A DNA stretch of 64,000 nucleotides from Melioribacteraceae bacterium (lineage in GTDB: Bacteria; Bacteroidota; Ignavibacteria; Ignavibacteriales; Melioribacteraceae): positions 1 to 64,000 of the forward strand of contig JALVFE010000013.1 in the NCBI GenBank assembly GCA_027030245.1. Reading direction: 5' to 3'. Positions 26,019 to 35,048 of the stretch are shown here, in pieces (within the stretch, counting starts at the first letter, position 1; the number at the start of each line of letters is the position of its first letter). The notes beneath the pieces were generated by a model, which was not told the DNA's origin, did not search any database, and was given only the letters and a program-made list of their open reading frames with translations. The position numbers and the translations under genes were made by a program.

Positions 26019-26247
26019 TTGACAGTATGCATACTTGAGTAAATGTGTTGCTAATTTATAGAAAATTGTTCTTGAAAAACAGTGGATAAGTAAAATTTAT
26101 GAGTTGTCCGGTATGAAAGTAAATGTTTCCTGTTCGTTTAAGTTTAATAAATATTTGACTTTATTATAATTGTCCTATTAATTATACTCAAGTTTATTGA
26201 TGTAAATACGATAATAAAAAACACCTTTTAATAAAGTTGAGGTAAAT

Positions 26248-26676
26248 ATGATTGAAAATAAAATCAAAAACAGACTGCCAATTCAATTATTTGCTTGGCT
26301 TTTGATTATTGGTTCCGCTTTGGTTTTATTGAAGACGCTATTTATCCACAAAGGATATTATTATCTTTTTAATTTATATTTTCTGACTAAAGATTTCAAT
26401 CCCCCGGTAGATTTTAATTTCGGACTGCATGCATTTTTTGCAATACTTGAATTGGTTGTAACAGTTACCGTTTTTGTTTCAGCCGTTTTTGTATTGAAGT
26501 TCAAAGACTTCTGGCGTAAAGTATTATCTTCTAGTGCCGGAATTTCAGTCTTGCTGGTTTTATTTGCCCCAAAAATAATTTTATTCCCGCAATCTTTTTT
26601 GATCATTGTTTCTTTGTTTTTGATATCGGTGATTGTTTTGTTAAATAAAAGGGAAGTAAAAGAATTATTTTCCTAA
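26248..26676 (+). CDS. Unrecognised four-helix membrane protein
   Basis: The 142-residue protein has about four hydrophobic helices (about 13-30, 52-80, 91-110, 113-132). Short charged loops include HKGYYYLFNLYFLTKDFN after helix 1 and KFKDFWRK before helix 3, and the C-terminus is KREVKELFS. GAGG stands about 8 bases before the ATG. No family is recognised and it stands alone between two intergenic stretches. Confidence 0.6.
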   Translation: MIENKIKNRLPIQLFAWLLIIGSALVLLKTLFIHKGYYYLFNLYFLTKDFNPPVDFNFGLHAFFAILELVVTVTVFVSAVFVLKFKDFWRKVLSSSAGISVLLVLFAPKIILFPQSFLIIVSLFLISVIVLLNKREVKELFS

Positions 26677-26740
26677 TGTTTATGCTAAATGCTTGATAGC
26701 TTTAGCGGGTTTATACAAATAACCGGAAGGGATTTCTTTG

Positions 26741-26759
26741 CTTAGCTTTGCGTGAAACC
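26741..26759 (-). repeat. Partial copy of the CGCAAAG-type repeat
   Basis: On the minus strand this reads GGTTTCACGCAAAGCTAAG, close to GGTTCACGCAAAGAACGCTAAG at about 22709. It lies in the 250-base gap between the four-helix protein and the cyclic-nucleotide-binding protein, where no gene is seen. Confidence 0.45.
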
Positions 26760-26927
26760 ATATTCTTTACGGTAGTTACTTTTTATTATTCATAAAAATT
26801 TGCGGATAAAAAATTTTCATTCCCCCGAGTTGTCCGTTTCCACACTAATATTATTTCCGGTGGGATTAATAACAATTACTTAATAGTTCGCTATTTCCAA
26901 ATTTTTTTAGTGGAGTTAATCCGCGGT

Positions 26928-27263
26928 TCAACCTTTCTTGTTTGCCAATTCATTTGTTGTTTTCACTAATCTCTTGGCAAGATTTTTCAATATTTGAAGT
27001 GTTACTTCGGGATATTTTATTACTAGATCTTCCACCGTTACGTTGTATTCCAAAACCCCGGAATCTTCCAGCGCAATAATTGTTGCCGAACGCTCTTGAT
27101 TCAGAATTAATGCAAGTTCGCCGATTATCGAGCCGGATTCTGTTATTTCGGTTATCAGTTTATCATGTTTGAAGATGCCCAGTTTCCCGCTTTGAAGAAC
27201 AAATAAAGTTTTCGCGGTATCTCCTTCGTAAGAAAGGGTTTCGCCTTTTTTGTAGAAACGCAT
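26928..27263 (-). CDS. Stand-alone cyclic nucleotide-binding domain protein
   Basis: The 111-residue protein is essentially one cNMP-binding (CAP_ED) domain: FYKKGETLSYEGDTAKTLF near the start and the phosphate-binding cassette region GSIIGELALILNQERSATIIA, where GELALI and the arginine (here in ERSAT) are typical. No DNA-binding helix-turn-helix follows, unlike CRP/FNR regulators. It could be a sensor or adaptor module that binds a cyclic nucleotide or another small ligand. It is the last of a minus-strand run with the gene at 27341. Confidence 0.82.
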   Translation of the reverse strand: MRFYKKGETLSYEGDTAKTLFVLQSGKLGIFKHDKLITEITESGSIIGELALILNQERSATIIALEDSGVLEYNVTVEDLVIKYPEVTLQILKNLAKRLVKTTNELANKKG

Positions 27264-27340
27264 TTATCATCCCTAGTATTTAAGTATTATAATCGAAATT
27301 TGAAGGTTTTAGTTTAGAAAGGTAAATGGTTACTCTTTTT

Positions 27341-27649
27341 TTATTTCGGTTCCCATTCCGCGCCTTCGCAAGGAATTTCGTATTTCGTCGGATGCTTGTC
27401 GTATTTCAAACACAAAACCGCCGTTTCGTCGAAATGCCGGCACGAAGAGCAGAGCGTGTTGGTAAGAACTTCCTTGTTTTTTTGTAAAAACAATCTATAC
27501 TGGACAACGGCGGGATGTAAAATAAAACCGTAGATTAACAAACTTAAAACCGCCCACCAATATTTGTATTCGAACCAATCGCTGAGTAGCCAAAGCAATA
27601 TTACAAGTATTGCCGTGCGTATGATAGCCCAAAAAATAATTCCGCCCAT
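27341..27649 (-). CDS. Small membrane protein with a four-cysteine tail
   Basis: The 102-residue protein has two hydrophobic helices (about 4-25 and 29-52), then a charged tail with four cysteines: CSSC, a further C in VLCLKYDKHP and the last in EIPCEGAEW. The spacing (CxxC, about 9 residues, C, about 13 residues, C) suggests a metal or iron-sulfur binding knuckle exposed at the membrane surface. No family is recognised. It is divergent from the glycosyltransferase that opens the large glycan locus. Confidence 0.6.
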   Translation of the reverse strand: MGGIIFWAIIRTAILVILLWLLSDWFEYKYWWAVLSLLIYGFILHPAVVQYRLFLQKNKEVLTNTLCSSCRHFDETAVLCLKYDKHPTKYEIPCEGAEWEPK

Positions 27650-27740
27650 AACCTTAACTTAGTAAAAGCAAATTGATTTTAGAAATATATTCGGTTAACT
27701 TTAAAAATAATATTTATTAATTGAATAAGACATTCTGAAT

Positions 27741-28880
27741 ATGCACAAAAATGATGTGGAAAAAAAGGATAAAAACGGAACAAACCGTCCGGAGAGTAAT
27801 ACGTCTTTGAAGAATTCGCAAAATGAAACTCAAGGAAAGAAAGTTCAAGATAAAAAGCAAAATAACCAAAAAAAGAAGTATTACAACAGAAATTACAACA
27901 GAAACCGGAATTCTTCTCAAAGCAGACAAATGAAAAACGTTAGTAAATTCAATTTCCGTAAAATATCCGTGGTGGTTCCGCTTTATAACGAAGAAGAATC
28001 CCTACGTCCGTTGGTTCAGGAAATAAAGAAAAGCGTTGAGAAATTATCGATTGATTACGAAATCCTTTTTGTGGATGATGGTAGCACGGACAAGTCTTTC
28101 AGCGTAATAAAAGAGCTGGCGCGCAACGATAACAAAATCCGTTATATTTCGTTCAGAAAGAATTACGGTAAATCCGCCGCGTTGGATGTTGGATTTAAAA
28201 ATGTCAAAGGCGATGTTGTAATCACGATGGACGCCGATCTTCAAGACGACCCGGCGGAAATTCCAAACTTACTTAAAAAGTTGGAAGAAGGTTACGATTT
28301 GGTTTCCGGTTGGAAAAAAGTGCGTTACGATCCGTTTGTTAAAAAATATTCGTCAAGATTTTTTAATTACGTTACGCGGTTGCTTACGGGAATCAAAATT
28401 CACGATTTCAATTGCGGATTGAAAGCTTACCGTAAAAAAGTTGTGAAAGAACTTGATATTCACGGGGAATTGCACAGATATATTCCCGTGCTTGCCGGTT
28501 GGAAAGGTTTCAGAATTTCGGAAATTGTGGTTAAACATCATCCGCGGCGCTACGGTAAAACAAAATTCGGTATCTCGAGATTTTTCAAAGGCTTTCTCGA
28601 TTTGATAACCGTAATTTTCACTACACGTTATATCCAACGCCCGATGCATGTATTCGGTCTTGTCGGCGGTGTGTTTTTCATCATCGGTATTTTAATTAAC
28701 GCTTATTTAACGTATGAATGGTTTTTCGAAAACAAATACATTAAAAACCGCCCTTTGTTTTTCCTTGCAATTTTGTTGATAATTGTTGGAATACAATTTT
28801 TCTCGGTCGGTTTACTCGGCGAAATTATGGTGCACAACTCGCCTTACGATAAAGATTATTCAATTAAAGACAGAAAATAA
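27741..28880 (+). CDS. Membrane glycosyltransferase, GtrB/DPM-like, with long disordered N-terminus
   Basis: Residues 1-70 are lysine-, asparagine-, glutamine- and arginine-rich and probably disordered (YNRNYNRNRN lies within). From about residue 74 a family 2 catalytic domain follows: VVVPLYNEEESL, LFVDDGSTD, ITMDADLQDDPAE (DxD), SGWKKVRYDPF. Two C-terminal transmembrane helices (about 305-328 and 340-362) match the GtrB/dolichyl-phosphate-mannose-synthase type, which loads a sugar onto polyprenyl phosphate at the membrane. It is the first gene of the + strand glycan locus. The disordered extension is unusual for the family. Confidence 0.85.
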   Translation: MHKNDVEKKDKNGTNRPESNTSLKNSQNETQGKKVQDKKQNNQKKKYYNRNYNRNRNSSQSRQMKNVSKFNFRKISVVVPLYNEEESLRPLVQEIKKSVEKLSIDYEILFVDDGSTDKSFSVIKELARNDNKIRYISFRKNYGKSAALDVGFKNVKGDVVITMDADLQDDPAEIPNLLKKLEEGYDLVSGWKKVRYDPFVKKYSSRFFNYVTRLLTGIKIHDFNCGLKAYRKKVVKELDIHGELHRYIPVLAGWKGFRISEIVVKHHPRRYGKTKFGISRFFKGFLDLITVIFTTRYIQRPMHVFGLVGGVFFIIGILINAYLTYEWFFENKYIKNRPLFFLAILLIIVGIQFFSVGLLGEIMVHNSPYDKDYSIKDRK

Positions 28881-28931
28881 CGGTATGATAAAGTTGTTTG
28901 TGATTGTTAATAGAAATCGAATTTCTTTTTA

Positions 28932-30059
28932 ATGAAGATAGTAATCCTTTCGGCGGCATATCCTTTCCGCGGCGGAATTGCTAATTTTACTAATCTGCTT
29001 GCCGCTAACTTAAAGCAAAATAACGACGTGGTTGTTTATACGTTTACCAGACAATATCCCGATTTGTTATTCCCCGGTAAAACGCAAATGGAACCGGAAA
29101 CAGGGCAAAAGCCGATAACAAGCATTAGAACTTTGGATTCGATAAATCCGTTAAGCTGGAAAAAAACTGGCAAACTTATTAAAAGGGAAAACCCCGATTT
29201 ACTCATTTTTAATTTTTGGATGCCCTTTTTCGCTCCTTCTTTCGGAACCGTAGCAAAAATTGTAAAGAAAAATTCCGGAGTTAAAACCCTTGCTATTTGT
29301 CATAATATTGTTCCCCACGAAAGCAAACCGGGAGATGTTTTTTTAACAAAGTATTTTTTAAGTAAAATTGATTATTTTGTTTTACTTTCGGAAAAAGTTA
29401 AAGAAGAATTACTGAAATTGAAACCCCGTGCAAATTACAAAGTTCTGTTTCATCCTGTATATTCGAGTTTCGGTAATGCCGTAAGCAAAAAGGAAGCAAA
29501 AGAACGTCTGAATATTGACGCCGGAAAGGTTTTGCTCTTTTTCGGATTGGTGCGTGAATATAAAGGGCTCGACGTATTACTTGAAGCAATAGCAAAAGTT
29601 AAAAATCAATCGGATGTGAAATTAATTGTTGCCGGAGAGTTTTACGACAGCAAAAATAAATATTTAAGAATGATAAAAGATTTAAATATCGAACAAAATG
29701 TAAGTGTAATAGACAAATATATCGAATCGGACGAAGTGAAATATTACTTTTCCGCTGCCGATGCCGTTGTGTTGCCGTATAAAGAAGCGACGCAAAGCGG
29801 AATAGTTCAAGTTGCGGTTAATTTTGCCAAACCGCTTATCGGAACAACAGCCGGCGGATTAAAGGAAATTATAGAAGATAATGTAAACGGGTTTTTGGTT
29901 CAACCAGGCAACCCGGATGATTTGGCAAACGCGATTATTAAATTTTATACGGAAGACAAGGAAGAAGAGTTTTCCGCAAATATTGTAAAAATATCGGAGA
30001 AATTTTCATGGCAAAAATTTTCCGGTGAACTTTTAAAATTGGTTAACGTTAACAATTAA
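28932..30059 (+). CDS. Family 4 glycosyltransferase
   Basis: The 375-residue GT-B enzyme begins VILSAAYPFRGGIANFT, with the glycine-rich donor/acceptor loop of GT4 enzymes. The C-terminal half contains LLFFGLVREYKGLDVLLEA and YFSAADAVVLPYKEATQSGIVQVA, including the E-x7-E type motif that contacts the nucleotide sugar, and PLIGTTAGGLKEII. It is cytoplasmic, adding a sugar to a growing lipid-linked glycan. It is the second gene of the locus. Confidence 0.88.
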   Translation: MKIVILSAAYPFRGGIANFTNLLAANLKQNNDVVVYTFTRQYPDLLFPGKTQMEPETGQKPITSIRTLDSINPLSWKKTGKLIKRENPDLLIFNFWMPFFAPSFGTVAKIVKKNSGVKTLAICHNIVPHESKPGDVFLTKYFLSKIDYFVLLSEKVKEELLKLKPRANYKVLFHPVYSSFGNAVSKKEAKERLNIDAGKVLLFFGLVREYKGLDVLLEAIAKVKNQSDVKLIVAGEFYDSKNKYLRMIKDLNIEQNVSVIDKYIESDEVKYYFSAADAVVLPYKEATQSGIVQVAVNFAKPLIGTTAGGLKEIIEDNVNGFLVQPGNPDDLANAIIKFYTEDKEEEFSANIVKISEKFSWQKFSGELLKLVNVNN

Positions 30060-30074
30060 AGTTTGGGACTTAAC

Positions 30075-32585
30075 ATGACGAAAAAGAAAAAAACACAGAA
30101 AAAACCGGAACATGAAAGCGCGCTGAGTAAATTCGATTTTTCTTCGCTTGTTCCAAGTAAATTTCAAACTTATGTGGCAATTGGAATAATTGCGCTTTTA
30201 ATCGTTATCTTTTTCAATCCTTTGTTTTTCGGCAATAAGACTTTTCAATCGGGAGATATAATAACCATAAAAAGTATGCGCTCGTATATCGAAAAAGAGC
30301 GCGAAGGCTTTACTCTTTGGAATCCTTATATTTTTTGCGGACTTCCGGCGCATGCAACCGGAACGGCGCTCAGGTGGTGGGATTTTATCGGTGCCGTTTA
30401 TTCTAAAGGGAAAGGCATATTTTCAAATCTGCTGGGGAACAGTTTTGCGGGGCATACGTTGAACCTTTTCTTAATTGCAGTGGGCAGTTTCATTTTTATG
30501 CGTTCGCTCAAAGCAAACCGCCTTATCAGTTTGTTTGTTGCTTTGGCTACGGCTTTCGGAACGGGAATTATCGTAATGATTTATATCGGTCATATTACCA
30601 AACTGATAAGTCTTGCGGCTTTCCCAATTGTGTTAATGCTTCTGTTGCGGATGAACAAACAAATTAAATTACTCGATTTTATATTACTCGTAATCGCATT
30701 ACACTTTGTTGTATTGGGTGCTCACGTTCAAATAATCTATTACATTTTTCTAACTGCGGCGTTGTTCTATATTTTTTATTTCATCACTGCGTTAATTGAT
30801 AAAGACAATAATTTGGTAAAACAAATATTCAAATCCGCTGCCGTTTTTACGGTGGCGTCGTTGATTGCCGTTGCCATGTCTTACGATAGTTACAGCCAAC
30901 TTTGGGAATACAACAAATATTCCACACGCGGCGCTAAAAGCGTAATTGAGCAAAAGACTAAAAATCCGGAACAAAGCGAAAGCGATTTTTATAATTACGC
31001 TACCAATTGGTCGTTTTCACCGGAAGAAGTATTAACGTTTTTCGTTCCGTCGTTTTACGGGTTCGGTAATGCAACATACAAAGGTCCTTTAACGCAAAAC
31101 AGACCCGTGCACGTAAATACTTATTTCGGACAAATGCCGTTTGTGGACGTTGCCCAGTATATGGGAATTGTTGTATTTGTATTGGCTTTGCTTGGAATTG
31201 TTTTGGCTTGGAAAAACCGGTTCGTTCAATTTTTAACATATTTGAATTTAATATTTCTAATTGTATCATTCGGTAAAAACTTGCCGATTCTGTATAATTT
31301 GTTTTTCCACTACTTGCCGCTGTTCGATAAGTTCCGTGTGCCTTCAATGATTTTGAACATTACGCAAATGACAATACCAGTTCTCGCCGGTTTGGGAATT
31401 ATGGAAATAATCGAGAGACGGAAAAATGGAGACAGAGCCGTTTTACAAGTTATGTTGAAAGGCGCAATGGTATCCGGCGGTTTGTTTGTGATTGCATTGC
31501 TTTTTAAATCTTCGCTTGCAAGCTGGTTTATCGGTCATATTAAAAACGCCGGACAAAAAGCACAGCAATTGCAACCGTTATACGATTTTATGGCTAATAT
31601 GTTTACTGCGGATTTGTTATTCTTTCTTGCTTTTACCGGCTTAACGTTCGCTGTTATTTATTCATTTTTGAAGAAAAATATATCCGCCGATTTAATGGTG
31701 ATTGTATTAATCGTTTTTGCAATGTTCGATTTAATCCGTATCGATGCACGCGGCGCTCATTATGTAGATAATATAAATCTGGAAAAGGCATTTGAAATGC
31801 CCGATTACATAAAAGCGATAAAAAAAGAAAAAAATAATGAACCGTATAGAATTTTAAATTTAAAGAAAGAAGGACTGGGTTCAATCCGTCAGAATTCGAA
31901 TTACAATGTTTACTTCTTGGAGCAAGATTTTTACGGTTATTCTTCCGTAAAACCGAGAACTTACCAGGATTTGTTGGATGTTGTGGGAATCGGAAATGCG
32001 ACTCTTTGGCGAATGTTGAACGTCAAATATATCGTTACCGATCAAAAAGTGAACATTTCCGGATTTACACCGATTTTGAGTAAACAAAAAACAAATGTTT
32101 ACAGAAACGAAAACGCATTGCCGCGGGTTTATTTTGTAGATACGGTGGAAACCAAACCGCTATTGACTTTTCTGAATCAAATTAAGCAGAACCAAGTGGA
32201 TCCGAAGCATACGGCATTTTTGGAAGAAGATAAAATAACCGTGGATAAACCGGACAGCTCGGCGAAAGTTACGGGTATCGATTATAAAGACGAACACATT
32301 ACGATAGCCGCGGAATCTTCGGGGAACAATTTTCTCTTTCTCGGCGATACATATTATCCGCCGGGTTGGAAAGCTTTTATCGACGGGACGGAAACAAAAA
32401 TCTATAAAACCAATCACGGGTTCAGGGGAATTATAGTTCCGGAAGGTAAACATAAAATAGAATTCATTTATGCGCCGGCTTCTTTCTTTGTCGGGATGTA
32501 TGCATCGCTGATTTTGAATATATTGATTATCCTTGCTTTGGTGTTTGTATATTTCTCCGCAAAGGGAAAGGGCAAAACGGAATAA
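30075..32585 (+). CDS. YfhO-like multi-pass membrane protein
   Basis: The protein of about 836 residues has a short basic N-terminus and some 12 transmembrane helices over the first 570 residues, then a mostly soluble C-terminal domain (about 575-800) and a final helix. TFQSGDIITIK and LWNPYIFCGLPAHA in the first loop, and FLGDTYYPPGWKAFIDG near the end, match the YfhO family; its distant GT-C relatives transfer sugars from lipid carriers outside the membrane. A TTG 12 bases upstream (30063) is a possible alternative start. It is the third gene of the glycan locus, 15 bases after the GT4 gene, and may complete or transfer the glycan. Confidence 0.82.
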   Translation: MTKKKKTQKKPEHESALSKFDFSSLVPSKFQTYVAIGIIALLIVIFFNPLFFGNKTFQSGDIITIKSMRSYIEKEREGFTLWNPYIFCGLPAHATGTALRWWDFIGAVYSKGKGIFSNLLGNSFAGHTLNLFLIAVGSFIFMRSLKANRLISLFVALATAFGTGIIVMIYIGHITKLISLAAFPIVLMLLLRMNKQIKLLDFILLVIALHFVVLGAHVQIIYYIFLTAALFYIFYFITALIDKDNNLVKQIFKSAAVFTVASLIAVAMSYDSYSQLWEYNKYSTRGAKSVIEQKTKNPEQSESDFYNYATNWSFSPEEVLTFFVPSFYGFGNATYKGPLTQNRPVHVNTYFGQMPFVDVAQYMGIVVFVLALLGIVLAWKNRFVQFLTYLNLIFLIVSFGKNLPILYNLFFHYLPLFDKFRVPSMILNITQMTIPVLAGLGIMEIIERRKNGDRAVLQVMLKGAMVSGGLFVIALLFKSSLASWFIGHIKNAGQKAQQLQPLYDFMANMFTADLLFFLAFTGLTFAVIYSFLKKNISADLMVIVLIVFAMFDLIRIDARGAHYVDNINLEKAFEMPDYIKAIKKEKNNEPYRILNLKKEGLGSIRQNSNYNVYFLEQDFYGYSSVKPRTYQDLLDVVGIGNATLWRMLNVKYIVTDQKVNISGFTPILSKQKTNVYRNENALPRVYFVDTVETKPLLTFLNQIKQNQVDPKHTAFLEEDKITVDKPDSSAKVTGIDYKDEHITIAAESSGNNFLFLGDTYYPPGWKAFIDGTETKIYKTNHGFRGIIVPEGKHKIEFIYAPASFFVGMYASLILNILIILALVFVYFSAKGKGKTE

Positions 32586-32617
32586 AAAATATTAATCTCA
32601 TACGGTTTGCTTAATTA

Positions 32618-34129
32618 ATGATTGACAATATTAAAAGCATATTAAAACATTCGTCGGTCTACAGCATCGGAAACGCTGCGCAGAAAGCGATCGGTTTGAT
32701 AACGCTCCCGCTTTATTCAATGAAATTAGCTTCCGTTGCCGAGTTCGGTATTTTCGGAATAATCGATATAACAATAAATATTCTCGTTATCGTTTTTACG
32801 TTCGGTCAGCCCAATTCCATTCTTATGTTTAACAATTCCATGGAATTCAAGAATAAAAAACGGCAGGCATTTTTTACGGTTGTTGCAAGCGTGTTGTTGA
32901 TAAATCTGTTTCTCCTTTCGGCGCTTTATATTTCGCGCGGATATATTTTCCGTTCGTTTCATATTCCATCACAATATTTGGTTTATTATAAACTCGGACT
33001 TGCCGTTGTGTTGGTCAGGGTTTTAACCACCATCCTTATGGCAAAACTCCGCGCCGATGAGAGATCCGTATTTTATACCGTTGTTACTTTAATTAAAATA
33101 ACCGCTGTTTTGCTTTTCATTATTTATTTTGTTGGCGTTGCCGGACTCGGAATAAAAGGTATTTTATATTCTTATATTTTAAGTGAAGTGATTATTTTGT
33201 TGATTCTGTTTCCCACTGCCCTGAAAAGCATGGGATTTAGTTTCGACAACTCAATCTTCAAAGAAGCCGTTAGTTTCGGATTGCCATTAATTTTCAGCGC
33301 GATCGGGATTATGTTGTTGAACTTGAGTGACCGTTACATCATCCAATACTTAAAAGACTCTACGAGCGTTGGCTTATACGATTTCGGATATAGAATTGCC
33401 GGCGCGCTAAATATGTTTTTGATTATGCCGTTTAACACCGCGCTTTTGCCTTCGGCTTATAAGGTTTACGGTCAACCTAACGATAAAAGGTATTACAGCA
33501 AGTTACTGACGTATATGACGTTCGTAGGTGTGTGGGCGGGATTGGCACTATCGCTTTTTGCGGAAGAAATTGTGAAACTGCTTGCTTTGAAAACAGATTA
33601 CTATCCGGCGTATGCTGTTGTTCCGCTTATCGTATTCGCCTATGTTTTCAGCGGAATGAGAAATATAACTTCGTTGGGAATGATGCTGAAAAAGAAAACG
33701 AATTATATAGGAATGTTAACTTTATTCTTTGCCGTATTTAACATTGCACTTAATTTTTTGCTTATTCCCGCATACGGAATAATGGCTGCGGCATTTACAA
33801 CGTTACTTTCGTTTGTTTTGTTTTATCTCTCTGCTCAAATTATTTCGAACAAATTTTATAGTATTCCTTTTGAAAACGTTAAGATATTCAAGTTGTTAGT
33901 AACGGGAACGGTGCTGTATTTCATTGCGCTTTGGACGGAAGAAGTTTCTTATTTGGTTTACTTGTTCATAAGAATTTTTGTAATACTCGTTTTTCCGTTC
34001 GCCCTTTTCTATCTCGGCTTTTACGAAAAGATAGAATTGGAAACATTAAAAAATATTCGCGGCAAATTAAATTCCCCGAAAGAAGTTCTGGCGGGATTGA
34101 AATCATTCTTCTTAAATTCCGGAAATTGA
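32618..34129 (+). CDS. Polysaccharide flippase (Wzx/MATE-like)
   Basis: The 503-residue protein has about 14 transmembrane helices in the pattern of the polysaccharide-biosynthesis/MOP flippase superfamily. HSSVYSIGNAAQKAIGLITLPLYS at the start and the PALYTLP-like loops (FGLPLIFSAIG, ADERSVFYTVV) are typical. It is expected to flip a lipid-linked oligosaccharide to the periplasmic face. It follows the YfhO-like gene and is followed after 4 bases by a glycosyltransferase gene, as in O-antigen or capsule loci. No separate Wzy polymerase gene is seen. Confidence 0.9.
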   Translation: MIDNIKSILKHSSVYSIGNAAQKAIGLITLPLYSMKLASVAEFGIFGIIDITINILVIVFTFGQPNSILMFNNSMEFKNKKRQAFFTVVASVLLINLFLLSALYISRGYIFRSFHIPSQYLVYYKLGLAVVLVRVLTTILMAKLRADERSVFYTVVTLIKITAVLLFIIYFVGVAGLGIKGILYSYILSEVIILLILFPTALKSMGFSFDNSIFKEAVSFGLPLIFSAIGIMLLNLSDRYIIQYLKDSTSVGLYDFGYRIAGALNMFLIMPFNTALLPSAYKVYGQPNDKRYYSKLLTYMTFVGVWAGLALSLFAEEIVKLLALKTDYYPAYAVVPLIVFAYVFSGMRNITSLGMMLKKKTNYIGMLTLFFAVFNIALNFLLIPAYGIMAAAFTTLLSFVLFYLSAQIISNKFYSIPFENVKIFKLLVTGTVLYFIALWTEEVSYLVYLFIRIFVILVFPFALFYLGFYEKIELETLKNIRGKLNSPKEVLAGLKSFFLNSGN

Positions 34130-34133
34130 ATTA

Positions 34134-35048
34134 ATGAAAGTATCGGTAATTATTTGCACATATAATCGAGAGAAATTTTTGAAGTCGGCTTTGGATTCGT
34201 ATAAAAATCAAACTTTGCCTTCCGGTGATTTTGAAATTATTGTGGTTGATAATAATTCTACAGATAACACCAAAACGATTATGGAAAATTTTATTGAAGA
34301 AAATCCCACGCTTAATGTCCGTTACGTATTTGAAGAAAACCAAGGTTTATCATTTGCCCGTAACCGCGGAATAAAAGAAGCGGCGCACGAAATTATTGTT
34401 TTCGTAGATGACGATGCCGAAGCGGAAAATAATTTTCTTGAAAACGTAAAATCACATTTCGAAACCGATGAAAATTTAATTGCTGCCGGCGGTAAAGTCG
34501 AACCGGTTTTCGAAAGCGGAAAAGAACCGCAATGGCTTTCGCCTTTCCTTTGGGGATTGGTTACCAAAATCGATTACGGTAACAAAGCCAAACCTTTTCC
34601 CAAAAATAAATATCCGGTCGGGTGCAACATGGAATTCCGGAAAGATGTTTTTAATAAATTCGGAATGTTCGATACTCAACTCGGTAGAAAAGGACGTGTG
34701 GGTTTGGCAAGCGAAGAGAAAGATATCTTCGAGCGCTTGAAAGCCGCAGGCGCAAAAATTATGTATTTCCCCGATATTTCGATTCGTCATCATATTGATA
34801 ATTACCGGTTGGAAAAATCTTATATTATTAAATTGTGTTACGGAATAGGAATAAGCGAGAAAATACGAACTTCAAAGAAAAGTTTTATTTTATATATTTT
34901 CAAGTTAATTGAATTTATTTTTAAGTTTATTGCGTCTCTCGTTATTGCCGCCGGCTATATTTTGAAAGGGGAATTTGAAAAAGCGAAATATGTTGTTTTA
35001 TTTAGGTATCATATTTTGAAAGGGTTTTTCAAAAAAGAATATGAATGA
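34134..35048 (+). CDS. Family 2 glycosyltransferase
   Basis: The 304-residue protein has an N-terminal GT-A domain: VSVIICTYNREKFL, IVVDNNSTDNT, FVDDDAEAENNFLE (extended DDD metal motif), and a downstream E-E-K-D-I-F acidic segment (ASEEKDIFERL). A C-terminal hydrophobic stretch (about 250-272) probably holds it at the membrane. It overlaps the next gene by 8 bases (stop at 35048, next start 35041), so the two are translationally coupled. Confidence 0.87.
   Translation: MKVSVIICTYNREKFLKSALDSYKNQTLPSGDFEIIVVDNNSTDNTKTIMENFIEENPTLNVRYVFEENQGLSFARNRGIKEAAHEIIVFVDDDAEAENNFLENVKSHFETDENLIAAGGKVEPVFESGKEPQWLSPFLWGLVTKIDYGNKAKPFPKNKYPVGCNMEFRKDVFNKFGMFDTQLGRKGRVGLASEEKDIFERLKAAGAKIMYFPDISIRHHIDNYRLEKSYIIKLCYGIGISEKIRTSKKSFILYIFKLIEFIFKFIASLVIAAGYILKGEFEKAKYVVLFRYHILKGFFKKEYE

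Noticed and set aside
26928-27263. Full CRP/FNR regulator for the palindrome at 55296
   Set aside because: The protein is only a cyclic-nucleotide-binding domain without a DNA-binding helix-turn-helix, so it cannot bind that site alone.
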